In this document: piece by piece, positions 40,275 through 48,405 of the stretch
Position numbering within the stretch: position 1 is the stretch's first letter
How the letters are laid out: the number at the start of each line of letters is the position of its first letter
From: Longilinea sp964536805
Lineage (GTDB): Bacteria > Chloroflexota > Anaerolineae > Anaerolineales > Anaerolineaceae
Assembly (NCBI GenBank): GCA_964536805.1
Contig: CAZHYQ010000007.1
Coordinates: 79,195 to 143,194, forward strand
Reading direction: 5' to 3'
Length of the DNA: 64,000 nucleotides
The notes under the pieces: model-generated
Told to the model about the DNA's origin: nothing
The model's input: the letters and a program-made list of their open reading frames with translations, nothing else
The model's database searches: none
Position numbers and translations under genes: made by a program

Positions 40275-40756
40275 ATCAGCGATTCGGTTTTCCCGGCCAG
40301 GTGGCGCAAGGTTTCAAATTGCCCGAGGTGAAAGGCTTCGTGAAAGAAGTAGAAGTGCAACCGGCGGTGCAGCGGCATCTCGCGCCGGCCGGTGTTGATG
40401 ATGCCCAACATGGTTTCGTCGCTGGCTGCCTGGATAGCCTGCATGAACTCGCCGTCCACGGTTTGCCACCAGCTTTTCAATTGCTCCAACGGTACGATAT
40501 CGCTCGATTCAGGACCGACTGGTTCGACGCCGTTGCCGTAGCGCTGCAGATCGGCTTCGGTCACCGAAGACTGCCCGCCCAGCAGATCGAGCATGTCTAC
40601 CCGACACAGCAGCAGGTGCCCAAAGATCCAGTGGATGCAATTGCCCGTGCCACCCGGCTGGATGAGGGTGTCGGCGTGGCTCAGACCTTCCAGGTGTTGG
40701 CTCAGCAAGCGCGAATTGCGCGAATAATCTTCGACGAGATCGGATTGGATGGACAT
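40271..40756 (-). CDS. DinB-superfamily protein, first gene of the MFS/ChrB operon
   Basis: A 161-residue four-helix protein with the metal triad pattern: His in 'NCIHWIFGHLLL' (about 45-53) and two in 'FFHEAFHLGQFETLR' near 145. ATG 40756 has GGAGA 7 nt upstream; the longer frame has no better start. As a DinB_2-type protein it could be a metal-dependent thiol transferase. It heads four overlapping genes, so its stoichiometry is tied to the transporter. Confidence 0.78.
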   Translation of the reverse strand: MSIQSDLVEDYSRNSRLLSQHLEGLSHADTLIQPGGTGNCIHWIFGHLLLCRVDMLDLLGGQSSVTEADLQRYGNGVEPVGPESSDIVPLEQLKSWWQTVDGEFMQAIQAASDETMLGIINTGRREMPLHRRLHFYFFHEAFHLGQFETLRHLAGKTESLI

Positions 40757-40866
40757 GGGGTCTCCATTGAGGCGGGATGGATGTATTGTATAACTGAATG
40801 GGCGATTGAGGGGCGCGGCAAGGCAATGTCCAAATCGAGGCAATTGTTCGCACAATGGATATTTTT

Positions 40867-41021
40867 GTAGGTCGGTTCGAAGGGGCAAAATAATCGGCCG
40901 TGTATTTTACAATCATTGCCCCGGAGAACCGACAAACCACAATGAGGTATTACGTCGGTTCTGCGAGGGATCAAGGGTCAATGGCGGCCTGCGTTAATCA
41001 CCCCCTCCGAACCGACCTACG
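40867..41021. repeat. MITE-like intergenic element with terminal inverted repeats
   Basis: The left end GTAGGTCGGTTCGAAGGGG and the right end, whose complement is GTAGGTCGGTTCGGAGGGGG, are near-perfect inverted repeats enclosing about 155 bp. Internally, GAACCGAC (around 40928) and GTCGGTTC (around 40954) form two further half-sites. There is no coding capacity beyond chance frames. It lies between the DinB operon and the pepF terminator. Confidence 0.7.
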
Positions 41022-41056
41022 CGGATGACTGCACGGAGCATCGCCACATATAAAGA

Positions 41057-41086
41057 GCAAGAGGCGGCTACATTTCCGCCTCTTGC
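41057..41086 (-). terminator. Terminator-like hairpin after pepF
   Basis: An 11-bp perfect stem (GCAAGAGGCGG / CCGCCTCTTGC) with an 8-nt loop lies 32 nt after pepF. The following T-run on the minus strand is short (CTCTTTAT). Confidence 0.65.
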
Positions 41087-41118
41087 TGATTGTGCATTAC
41101 GTTTTTACCATTCCGTTC

Positions 41119-42906
41119 TTACTCCAGCGGCATCTTTTCAAGCTCGTCGACCAGACTGGAAAGCACGTCAAAGCCGCCTTGCCAGAAAGCCGCCTGGTGC
41201 ACGTCGATGCCGGCATCGGCCAGCAGTTTCACCGGCGCCACCGAGCCGCCTGCCGAAAGGATTTTTATGTAGCGCGGTTTGAAGGCTTCGCCCTCGGCCT
41301 TGTACTGCTGGTAAAGCGCCAGCACCAGCAGCTGCCCGAAGGTGTAGGCATACACGTAGAACGGCACTTCATAGATGTGCGGGATGGAAACCCATTCCCA
41401 GCGGAATTCATCGCTCACATCCACGGCTTCGCCAAATTGCTGGCGCAGGTTCTTCAGATATACATCCGCCAGGTCATCCGCTGAAGCGCCCTTTTGGATC
41501 AGGTCGTGCGCATCGCGCTCGAACAGCGCAAAATAGGCCTGGCGCTGGATGGTGGCGTAGGCGTCGTCCATCTGGCGGAAGAGCAAATCGCGCCGCACGG
41601 CTTCGTCGGTTTCATTTTTTAACAGCCGGTCAACCAGCACCATCTCGGCAAAGGTCGAGGCGGTTTCCGCCAGCGGCAGGCAGGCATGCGCGGTGAACAG
41701 GCTGTGCTGCGAAGCCAGCATGGAGTGAATGGCATGGCCCAGCTCGTGGGCCATGGTGGCCACGTCGTCGGCATGCCCCTGGTAGTTGAGCAGCACCCAC
41801 GGCGTAAGCTGCGGGGTGGCCGTGGCGCAGAACGCGCCGCTGCGTTTGCCCTTGCGCACTTCCGCGTCCAGGTGGTCCTGCGCGAAAACGCGCTCGGCCA
41901 TTTCGGCAAATTTAGGATCGAATTTCTGGAATGAATCGAGCACAATGCCCGCCGCTTTGTCGTAGGCGTATTGCTTGTCCGATTTCGCCACCGGAGCGTA
42001 GATATCATAGCGGCGCAGTTTGTCCACCTTCAACCAGCGCGCCTTGAGCCTGAAAAAACGCTGGAAAACGGCGGTATTGCGCTGGCAAACCGAGAGCAGC
42101 GTGCCCACCACTTCATCCGGCAGATCGTTGATCAGGTTGCGCACCGACATGGGCGCAGGATGTTTGCGCAGGGTCACCTGCTCGTTGCGCCAATCGCGCA
42201 CCAGCGCCTGGTAGATCTGCCCCAGGATGGGACCGTCAACGCCGTAAACGCGGTAGAGTTCCTGGTAGGCTTTTGCCCGCAGCTCGCCGTCATGCTGGCG
42301 CGCGTAGACCATGATCTCCCCGCGGGTCAACTCCTTCTCCTGGCCGTCAATGGTCAATTTGAAGGTATAGCGGTTGGTCATCGAGCGGTAAAGCATTTGC
42401 AAGGCGGTGGCGCCGGTCACATTCTTGATGTTAATGATTTTCTCTTCCGGTTCACTGAGGGTATGCGGTTTGAAGTGGCGCATTTCCTCCAACCAGTAAC
42501 GATAATCGCCGGAACCGGCCATCAGGCGGCCAGCCTCCTCATCCGCAAGTTCCTTCCACCACAGCGTAAAGAAAATGGTGCGGTTATCAAGCTCGGCAAA
42601 AAACTGTTCCACGCGCTGGACCAGCGATTGGGCTGCCTGCGATTGCGTATCGGCGGAAAAAGTCAGATAAGCAAAATTGCTCAACTTGTTGGCAGCCAGG
42701 TTGATCTCTTCCAGCTTGCGCACGATTCCCAGGAACTCGTCCAACGGGATGGCGGGGGCAAGTTGCGGGCGCACTGTTTCAAAAGCTGCCACCATTTTGT
42801 CTATGTTTGTAAAAGCCGATTCCAACTCCGGGCTGTCCATGCCGCCGGCGATCAAATCAGAAAGATCCCAACTCTTTTGCACATAGGAAGCAACCGTTTC
42901 AGTCAT
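41119..42906 (-). CDS. pepF: Oligoendopeptidase F (M3 family)
   Basis: A 595-residue cytosolic zinc peptidase. The active site 'HELGHAIHS' (HExxH variant read as H-E-L-G-H) lies near residue 388, with the third ligand Glu in 'AETASTFAEMVL' about 25 residues on. The N-terminal 'SWDLSDLIAGGMDSPELESAF' is the usual PepF opening. It digests medium-length peptides. Its start overlaps the stop of the methylase gene upstream by 4 nt (ATGA), so the two proteins are translationally coupled, an unusual pairing. Confidence 0.94.
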   Translation of the reverse strand: MTETVASYVQKSWDLSDLIAGGMDSPELESAFTNIDKMVAAFETVRPQLAPAIPLDEFLGIVRKLEEINLAANKLSNFAYLTFSADTQSQAAQSLVQRVEQFFAELDNRTIFFTLWWKELADEEAGRLMAGSGDYRYWLEEMRHFKPHTLSEPEEKIINIKNVTGATALQMLYRSMTNRYTFKLTIDGQEKELTRGEIMVYARQHDGELRAKAYQELYRVYGVDGPILGQIYQALVRDWRNEQVTLRKHPAPMSVRNLINDLPDEVVGTLLSVCQRNTAVFQRFFRLKARWLKVDKLRRYDIYAPVAKSDKQYAYDKAAGIVLDSFQKFDPKFAEMAERVFAQDHLDAEVRKGKRSGAFCATATPQLTPWVLLNYQGHADDVATMAHELGHAIHSMLASQHSLFTAHACLPLAETASTFAEMVLVDRLLKNETDEAVRRDLLFRQMDDAYATIQRQAYFALFERDAHDLIQKGASADDLADVYLKNLRQQFGEAVDVSDEFRWEWVSIPHIYEVPFYVYAYTFGQLLVLALYQQYKAEGEAFKPRYIKILSAGGSVAPVKLLADAGIDVHQAAFWQGGFDVLSSLVDELEKMPLE

Positions 42907-44012
42907 TTTTCTCCCTCATCAGTCCGTTTTATAGTTTCGCGCAGTTGCTGGCGCAGCTGGTCGATCGGCCGGCGTTCGCCGCTGGTGGGGTCATCGAAAA
43001 ACCAGAGCTCCCAGCCGTTGCACGGTCCAGGCTGCAACATGCGGGCGATTTTGTGGATGGAACCGCGCGTTCCATTATACTCCAGCGAGCTGTCAGCCTG
43101 CACGCGGGCTGGAATGCTGCCGTGCCTGCCAAAATAAAGCAAATCGCCGGGTTGCAGCAGATGGTTTTCCAACAGCGCGCCGAAAGGCAGGCGCGTTTCG
43201 CGGCGCGGGTTGCGGCTGGCATAAAATTCCTCGCCGGCGGCGGCCGGCGGTAGGGCAGCGATGCGCTGGCGCGCCAGAGCAGCATACTGCGGATCGCGTT
43301 CGATGCCAATCCAGCGCCGGTTGAGGCGCTGCGCCACCGCGCCGGTGGTGCCGGTGCCGAAGAAAGGATCGAGCACCACGTCGCCCGCCTGGGAGCTGGA
43401 CAGCAGCACCCGGTAAAGCAGCGCTTCGGGTTTTTGCGTGGCGTGAGCCTTGCGGCCGTCCACGCGCAGACGCTCATGGCCGGTGCACACGGGCAGCTCC
43501 CAATCGGAGCGCATTTGCAGGTCATCGTTGAGCGCGCGCATGGCATGGTGATTGAAGGTGTAGGCGGCTCCGCGTTCCTTTTGCGCCCACAGCAGTGTTT
43601 CATGCGCGTTGGTGAATCGCACCCCGCGGAAATTGGGGGTCGGGTTGGATTTGATCCACAGCACATCGTTCAGGATCCAAAAACCAAGGTCCTGCAGGCA
43701 TGCGCCGACGCGGTAAATGTTGTGATAGCTTCCAATTACCCACAATGTGCCGCTGCGTTTGAGCACGCGCCGGCAGGCGCTCAGCCAGGCCGTGGTGAAG
43801 GCGTCATAATCGCCGAACGAGCCAAACTGGTCCCAGTCGTCGTCCACCCCGTCCACCAGGGTCAGGTTGGGACGCCACAGCTCCTGGTGCAGTTGCAGGT
43901 TGTAGGGTGGGTCGGCAAAGATCAGGTCGACCGACTCGGCGGGCAGGCGCTGCAGAATCTCAATGCAGTCGCCCTCCAGCACCTGGTTGACGGGCAAATC
44001 CGGCGATTCCAT
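42903..44012 (-). CDS. CcrM-like DNA adenine methyltransferase (beta class, orphan)
   Basis: A 369-residue N6-adenine methyltransferase. The catalytic motif DPPY is at residues 34-37, followed by 'DDDWDQFGSFGDYDAF' and 'SYHNIYRVG', and the SAM-binding 'DPFFGTGTTGAVA' comes late, giving the beta-class order. Many of these segments match CcrM of Alphaproteobacteria, which methylates GANTC. The C-terminal 90 residues fit the DNA-contacting RAMA-type domain of CcrM. No restriction gene is nearby. ATG 44012 is chosen over GTG 44027 because a TACAAT box lies 6 nt before it. Confidence 0.88.
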   Translation of the reverse strand: MESPDLPVNQVLEGDCIEILQRLPAESVDLIFADPPYNLQLHQELWRPNLTLVDGVDDDWDQFGSFGDYDAFTTAWLSACRRVLKRSGTLWVIGSYHNIYRVGACLQDLGFWILNDVLWIKSNPTPNFRGVRFTNAHETLLWAQKERGAAYTFNHHAMRALNDDLQMRSDWELPVCTGHERLRVDGRKAHATQKPEALLYRVLLSSSQAGDVVLDPFFGTGTTGAVAQRLNRRWIGIERDPQYAALARQRIAALPPAAAGEEFYASRNPRRETRLPFGALLENHLLQPGDLLYFGRHGSIPARVQADSSLEYNGTRGSIHKIARMLQPGPCNGWELWFFDDPTSGERRPIDQLRQQLRETIKRTDEGEK

Positions 44013-44018
44013 TGGGTA

Positions 44019-44024
44019 ATTGTA
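44019..44024 (-). promoter_or_regulatory. -10 element placing the methylase start point at its ATG
   Basis: TACAAT on the minus strand ends 6 nt before ATG 44012 and no Shine-Dalgarno sequence is present. No clear -35 is seen. Confidence 0.5.
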
Positions 44025-44042
44025 CACGGAAGAAGGAAAAAA

Positions 44043-44077
44043 GAGTTCTGAGTTCTGAGTTCTGGGTTCTGAGTTAT
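44043..44077 (+). repeat. Heptamer array, GAGTTCT family, 5 copies
   Basis: GAGTTCT three times, GGGTTCT and GAGTTAT in exact 7-nt phase, between menG and the methylase promoter. Confidence 0.8.
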
Positions 44078-44117
44078 GGGGTAAGAGATCCCGATTAACG
44101 ATACTCCTCAGAACTCA

Positions 44118-44849
44118 TCAACTCATTGCCTCATCCCGCGGTTTCTCCCCCCAATGAATCGCCATGGTGCCGAAGTTGAAGCGGTGGAAACCGACTTCTT
44201 CGAACCCGGCGTCGAGCAGGCGCCCGGCCAATGCCTCGGCGGAGAGGAAGTTCTCGCTGGTGTTGGGCAGGTAGGTGTAGGCATCGCGCTGGCCGGTCAG
44301 CAGCGTCCCCAACAGCGGGATGACCCAATGCATGTGGATGTAGATCAAAGGCGAGAACAGGTTGCGAACCGGTCGGGTGGTATCCAGCGTCACCATCCGG
44401 CCGCCCGGTTTTAATACGCGCAGTTGCTCCGCCAGGGCCTGGTCGAGGTCGGCCACGTTGCGCAGCAGGTAACCGGAAACCAGCGCGTCGAAGTGTTCAT
44501 CGGCAAAAGGCAGGTGCAACGCATCGGCGGCAGTCCAACAGATCGCGCCAGCCTGCGGGCGTTTTTGACCCGCCTGCATCATTTCCAGCGCAAAATCGGC
44601 GGCGGTCACCCGCGCGTCCGGCGCCTGGCGCAGTGCTTCGCGCGCCAGATCGCCCGTACCGGCGCCCAGGTCCAGCAGATGGCTGCCGGCTGTCAACGCT
44701 GCGCGCCGGATCACTTCGCGCCGCCAGTGCATATCCTGCCCGAAGGTCATCAGGCGGTTCATCAGGTCATAACGCGGAGCGATGCGCCCAAAAATGCTGC
44801 GCACGGTGCGGGTATGCGAATTGATCCGCTCAACCTGCGTTGGGTTCAC
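44118..44849 (-). CDS. menG: Demethylmenaquinone/ubiquinone C-methyltransferase
   Basis: A 243-residue SAM-dependent enzyme of the UbiE/MenG family, catalysing the last step of menaquinone synthesis. Diagnostic segments are 'IFGRIAPRYDLMNRLMTFGQDMHWRR' type near the start, the SAM motif 'LLDLGAGTGDLA', and 'PFADEHFDALVSGYLLRNVADLDQAL'. The start is set at GTG 44849, since this gives the normal N-terminus; it overlaps the end of the kinase gene by 20 nt. An anaerobic quinone (menaquinone) is the more likely product here. Confidence 0.9.
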   Translation of the reverse strand: MNPTQVERINSHTRTVRSIFGRIAPRYDLMNRLMTFGQDMHWRREVIRRAALTAGSHLLDLGAGTGDLAREALRQAPDARVTAADFALEMMQAGQKRPQAGAICWTAADALHLPFADEHFDALVSGYLLRNVADLDQALAEQLRVLKPGGRMVTLDTTRPVRNLFSPLIYIHMHWVIPLLGTLLTGQRDAYTYLPNTSENFLSAEALAGRLLDAGFEEVGFHRFNFGTMAIHWGEKPRDEAMS

Positions 44850-46530
44850 GGAAAGGCACCCAGGTGGTGATGGTGGTTCCCTGGCCGGGCTCGGAGAAGA
44901 TTTCAACATCGCCGCCGGCATTGCGGGCGCGTAACTGCATGTTGGATACGCCGTGTCCGATGGCCACATGGACCTTGGCGGGGTCGAAACCGCGGCCGTC
45001 GTCATGGATCTCGAGCAGCACGCGCTCAGAGGTTTTCCAGATCACCACTTCAACTTTCTTGGCGCGGGCGTGTTTGGCAATATTGGCTAACGCTTCCTGG
45101 GTGATGTGGAACATGGCCAATGCTTCGCCATCGGTCATGCCGGGGAAGCCGTCCGCCGGCCCTTGCAGGCTGACCGGAATGAGCGTGTTGGCTTTGAACT
45201 CATTGACCAGGCGTTGAATGCCGCGCATCAGATCTTCATCGTGAAGCTGGCGCGGGCGCAGGTCAAGAATATAGGCGCGGATATCGCGGATGGTGCTGTT
45301 CAGGTCAGCAATGGCCTGGTCGATGCGTTGATGCGCTCCGACGACGTCTTCATTCATCAACAGCCGGGCGTGTTCCAGTGTCAGTCCGACGGCATAAATC
45401 GATTGAATGATGCCGTCGTGCAGGTCCATGCCAAAGCGCTCGCGCTCCTCGAGGATCGCAAGGCGTTTTCCCTGCACATTCAAGCGCAGGTTTTCAATGG
45501 CGGTGCCCAGCCAGGCGCTGATGGTGGCCAGGTACTGGGTTTCCAGTTCGTCCAGCGGCTGGCTGTGGCAGGTGGCTATGATCAAAACGCCCAGCGTGCC
45601 GCGCCGCCCGGTCAGCGGCATGAGCGCCATATGGCGCAGGCAGGTATCCGCCACTGCCGGATTGAGCGAAGTCAGTTTCTTGTCTGGCAGGGTGTAAAGA
45701 CGAGGCCGGTCATCCCGGGCGGTGGCGCCGACAATATCCTCGCCGATCAGCACCTGGTCCTTTTTCCACAACCGGTCAATGAGCATGCCCTGGTGGTGCA
45801 CCAGCTGCAGCAACTCGCTGTCTTCGCGGCGCAAAAAAACCTCGCCCACTTCCAGGCGCAGGTAACTCAGCAGTTGTCCCAGGCTCTGCCGTACGATCAG
45901 GTCGATATCGTCCGAGGTGGCCATGGTGGAGGCCATGGTGTTCAGCAGCGCCAGGTTTTCGTTGCGGCGGGTCAGTACCCGGTCGCGTTGTATCAATTCG
46001 CGGTACAGGCGGGCATTGGAAATGGCGGCGGCGGCGTAGGTCGCCAGCATTTCGATGATCTGCTGGTCGGCATCCGAGAATTCGCTGGCGTCCAGCTTGT
46101 CGGTCAGGTAAATCTGGCCAAGCGCTTCATTGCCGAGCCGGATGGGTACGCCCAGCAGCGATTTCATTTGCGGATGGTGCGGCGGGTAGCCGGCGCTGCG
46201 CGGGTCGGCGGAGATATCCGGAACGCGTATGGCGGTTTTTGAGCGCATCAACGCGCCAATCAGCCCGCGCCCGACCGGTGGGTGTGCCATGCGCGCCAGT
46301 TCCGCTTCTTTCATGCCGATGGTGATGAACTGCTCCAGCTCGCCGTTGACGCCCACCACCCCTACGGCGGCATAGCGGGCATTCACCTGTTCGCAGGCCA
46401 GCGCGGCAATGCGCTTCAACAGCGATTCCAGCGAAATATCGCGCACCAAATCCAGACTGGCGCGGTGCAGCGCCACCAGGCGGTCTTCCAATTGTTCTTT
46501 TGTCAGGGTGCTCACAGCATCCGTTGGCAT
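44830..46530 (-). CDS. GAF-domain sensor histidine kinase (NarL/DegS type)
   Basis: A 566-residue soluble kinase with no membrane helix. Two GAF domains occupy about 20-165 and 195-345. A HisKA_3 dimerisation domain has the phospho-His in 'ERFGMDLHDGIIQSIYAVG'. The ATPase domain at 465-560 has 'ALANIAKHARAKKVEV', 'IHDDGRGFD' and 'GHGVSNMQLRARNAGG'. Such kinases sense ligands or redox state in the cytosol and phosphorylate LuxR-type regulators; none is nearby. ATG 46530 is 6 nt from a strong promoter, so the mRNA is probably leaderless. Confidence 0.9.
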   Translation of the reverse strand: MPTDAVSTLTKEQLEDRLVALHRASLDLVRDISLESLLKRIAALACEQVNARYAAVGVVGVNGELEQFITIGMKEAELARMAHPPVGRGLIGALMRSKTAIRVPDISADPRSAGYPPHHPQMKSLLGVPIRLGNEALGQIYLTDKLDASEFSDADQQIIEMLATYAAAAISNARLYRELIQRDRVLTRRNENLALLNTMASTMATSDDIDLIVRQSLGQLLSYLRLEVGEVFLRREDSELLQLVHHQGMLIDRLWKKDQVLIGEDIVGATARDDRPRLYTLPDKKLTSLNPAVADTCLRHMALMPLTGRRGTLGVLIIATCHSQPLDELETQYLATISAWLGTAIENLRLNVQGKRLAILEERERFGMDLHDGIIQSIYAVGLTLEHARLLMNEDVVGAHQRIDQAIADLNSTIRDIRAYILDLRPRQLHDEDLMRGIQRLVNEFKANTLIPVSLQGPADGFPGMTDGEALAMFHITQEALANIAKHARAKKVEVVIWKTSERVLLEIHDDGRGFDPAKVHVAIGHGVSNMQLRARNAGGDVEIFSEPGQGTTITTWVPFREPNAG

Positions 46531-46536
46531 GGCTAT

Positions 46537-46565
46537 ATTGTACCTGTTGTGTCCACTTTCGTCAA
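46537..46565 (-). promoter_or_regulatory. Strong promoter of the sensor kinase, start point at the ATG
   Basis: On the minus strand TTGACG (46565-46560), a 17-bp spacer and TACAAT (46542-46537) leave 6 nt before ATG 46530. Confidence 0.72.
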
Positions 46566-46577
46566 AAGAGGGCGGAT

Positions 46578-46612
46578 GAGTTCTGTGTTATAAGTGATGG
46601 GTGCTGGGTTCT
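46578..46612 (+). repeat. Heptamer array, degenerate GAGTTCT family
   Basis: GAGTTCT, GTGTTAT, AAGTGAT, GGGTGCT and GGGTTCT lie in 7-nt phase. It sits in the 305-nt gap before rbsK, which also holds a short palindrome (AACGAC-GTCA-GTCGTT, 46670-46685) and a CTTTGCG-rich stretch (46742-46770). Confidence 0.6.
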
Positions 46613-46835
46613 GAGGCCTAGAGGATGGGACGGATTTCTATTGAATGGGCCTAAATTATTCTTCGTAGTAACGACGTCAGTCGTTTGCTCCGCGCCCTAC
46701 CGTTCAACCTCCCAGGATCATAGAATGGTCTGATCATCCCCTTCCTTTGCATTCTTTGCGCCTTTGCGATGAATCCCCTTTCCTTCCCCCGTGATAAAAT
46801 TTCCACACGCCAACCTTCCGCAGGAGTGTTTTCTT

Positions 46836-47747
46836 ATGAGCAAACCCATCGTGGTCGTCGGATCCCTGAACATGGACCTGGTGGTGCGCGTGGCGCGCCA
46901 TCCGATCGTGGGTGAAACCCTGCTGGGCGGCGAATTTCAAACCTTCCCGGGCGGCAAAGGCGCCAACCAGGCCGCCGCGGCCGCCCGCCTGGGTGCGCCG
47001 GTGCGCATGATCGGCTGCGTGGGCAGCGATGCCTTCGGCGGCGCACTGCTGGCGGCCGTTGAAAAAGACGGCGTGGACACGGCCTTCATCCGCCAACATC
47101 CCACTGCAGCCAGCGGCGTGGCGCTCATCACCGTCAGCGCGGATGGCCAGAACACCATCGTGGTTGCCGCTGGCGCCAACGCCCAATTGAGTAAACAGGA
47201 CGTGCTTTCCGCGGAGGCAGCCTTTGAAGATGCCAGCGCGGTGGTCATTCAGCTCGAAATTCCCCTGCCCGCGGTGGAAGCGGCCGCCCGCCTGGGGCGC
47301 AAGCACGGCGCCATGGTGCTGCTCAACCCGGCTCCTGCCCAGCCGCTGAGCGACGGCCTGTTGGCGCTGGTCGACTACCTGATTCCCAACCAGACCGAAT
47401 TGCAGCAACTTTCAGGGCTGACAGACCTGGATCAAGCTGCCCATACGCTGCTGGGACGCGGCGTACGCAACCTGGTGGTCACGTTGGGCGAACAGGGTGC
47501 CCGTTGGGTTTCGCCAACCGGGCAGGTCGATGTGCCTGCCTTCCCCGTGCGCGCCGTGGATACGGTGGCTGCCGGCGATGCCTTTGTGAGCGCCTTCGCG
47601 TTCGCGCTGGCGGACGGCCGCCCGGTTCAGGACGCATTGCGTTACGGCAACGCCGCCGGGGCGCTCTCTGTCACCCGCGCCGGCGCACAGCCCTCGTTGC
47701 CCACCCGCGTAGAGGTGGAAAATCTGATCAATAATTGTCAAATATAG
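46836..47747 (+). CDS. rbsK: Ribokinase / PfkB-family sugar kinase
   Basis: Phosphorylates ribose to ribose 5-phosphate. The 303-residue product has 'VGSLNMDLVVRVARHP', the first PfkB signature 'GGKGANQAAAAARLGA' (about 38-53), and the second signature 'DTVAAGDAFVSAFAFAL' with the catalytic Asp near 246. 'NPAPAQPL' and 'LIPNQTE' are typical of ribokinases. ATG 46836 has CAGGAG 9 nt upstream. No ribose transporter genes are adjacent. It ends 1 nt before the convergent antitoxin gene. Confidence 0.9.
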   Translation: MSKPIVVVGSLNMDLVVRVARHPIVGETLLGGEFQTFPGGKGANQAAAAARLGAPVRMIGCVGSDAFGGALLAAVEKDGVDTAFIRQHPTAASGVALITVSADGQNTIVVAAGANAQLSKQDVLSAEAAFEDASAVVIQLEIPLPAVEAAARLGRKHGAMVLLNPAPAQPLSDGLLALVDYLIPNQTELQQLSGLTDLDQAAHTLLGRGVRNLVVTLGEQGARWVSPTGQVDVPAFPVRAVDTVAAGDAFVSAFAFALADGRPVQDALRYGNAAGALSVTRAGAQPSLPTRVEVENLINNCQI

Positions 47748-47748
47748 G

Positions 47749-48036
47749 TTAATCCGCCGCCGCCAATCGCTCAATTTTTCGCGAAGGACGGCTTCGGCCT
47801 AGGTCATAAGCAGATTGCAGGTTGATCCAAAATTCCGCGGATGTGCCAAAGGCCTGCGCAAACAACCAGGCAGTTTCGGGAGTCACTCCACGTTTTCCGC
47901 GGATGATTTCATTCACACGCTGAGTCGGCACTCCAATATGGCGGGCAAAAGCCACCTGACTGACGCCCATTGGAACCAAAAATTCTTCCAGTAAAACAAT
48001 CCCTGGATGAGTAGCGATACGGTTTTCTGGGAACAT
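47749..48036 (-). CDS. higA: HigA-type antitoxin (XRE family)
   Basis: A 95-residue helix-turn-helix antitoxin. 'HPGIVLLEEFLVPMGVSQVAFARHIGVPTQRVNEIIRGKRGVTPETA' type covers the HTH, and 'AQAFGTSAEFWINLQSAYDL' is the HigA family tail. It neutralises the toxin and represses the operon. ATG 48036 is chosen because GGAGGT lies just upstream; an ATG four codons earlier has no such site. The toxin gene precedes it by 12 nt, the normal order for higBA. Confidence 0.92.
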   Translation of the reverse strand: MFPENRIATHPGIVLLEEFLVPMGVSQVAFARHIGVPTQRVNEIIRGKRGVTPETAWLFAQAFGTSAEFWINLQSAYDLGRSRPSRKIERLAAAD

Positions 48037-48048
48037 CCTACCTCCCAT

Positions 48049-48342
48049 TTACGAATGATAATCCATGATTTGCACCTGGCTGGCGTTGTGATTCTCCCAA
48101 TGGAAAATGATGCGCCATTGATCGTTGATGCGAACGTTGAAATAGCCTGCCAAATTACCTTTAAGAGCTTCCAGCCGATTTCCTGGCGGGATACGTAGAT
48201 CATTTAAGTGATAAGCTGCCGCGATCATATCCAGTTTTCGAAGCGCGATATTGACAATACTGGCCGGGAATCGCCGTGTTCCTTTGGTTTCTCGGCCATG
48301 GTAGAAATCTTCAGTATCTGAGTCGCCGAATGATAGGATCAC
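48049..48342 (-). CDS. higB: HigB/RelE-type toxin
   Basis: A 97-residue RelE-fold toxin, a ribosome-dependent mRNA interferase in characterised relatives. Family segments are 'FPASIVNIALRKLDMIAAA', 'LRIPPGNRLEALKGN' and 'FNVRINDQWRIIFHW', ending 'MDYH'. The conserved basic and His residues of HigB are present. The start is GTG 48342 with GGAGA 5 nt upstream. It forms one operon with the antitoxin gene that follows. Confidence 0.92.
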   Translation of the reverse strand: MILSFGDSDTEDFYHGRETKGTRRFPASIVNIALRKLDMIAAAYHLNDLRIPPGNRLEALKGNLAGYFNVRINDQWRIIFHWENHNASQVQIMDYHS

Positions 48343-48405
48343 GCCGTCTCCTGTAATGAAACAAAGTATATCACTTACATGCTTTCCGTGCAAGTATGTA
48401 ATATA

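Noticed and set aside
40868..40886. Possible tRNA T-arm (GGTTCGA)
   Set aside because: The motif belongs to the inverted-repeat end. No acceptor stem or anticodon arm fits, and no tRNA was found elsewhere in the window.
40806..40997. Small frame between the DinB operon and pepF
   Set aside because: It lies largely inside the inverted-repeat element at 40867-41021 and has no ribosome site or family pattern.
46742..46770. CTTTGCG repeats as a fourth heptamer array
   Set aside because: The copies are spaced 8-9 nt apart, not 7, and there are only three.
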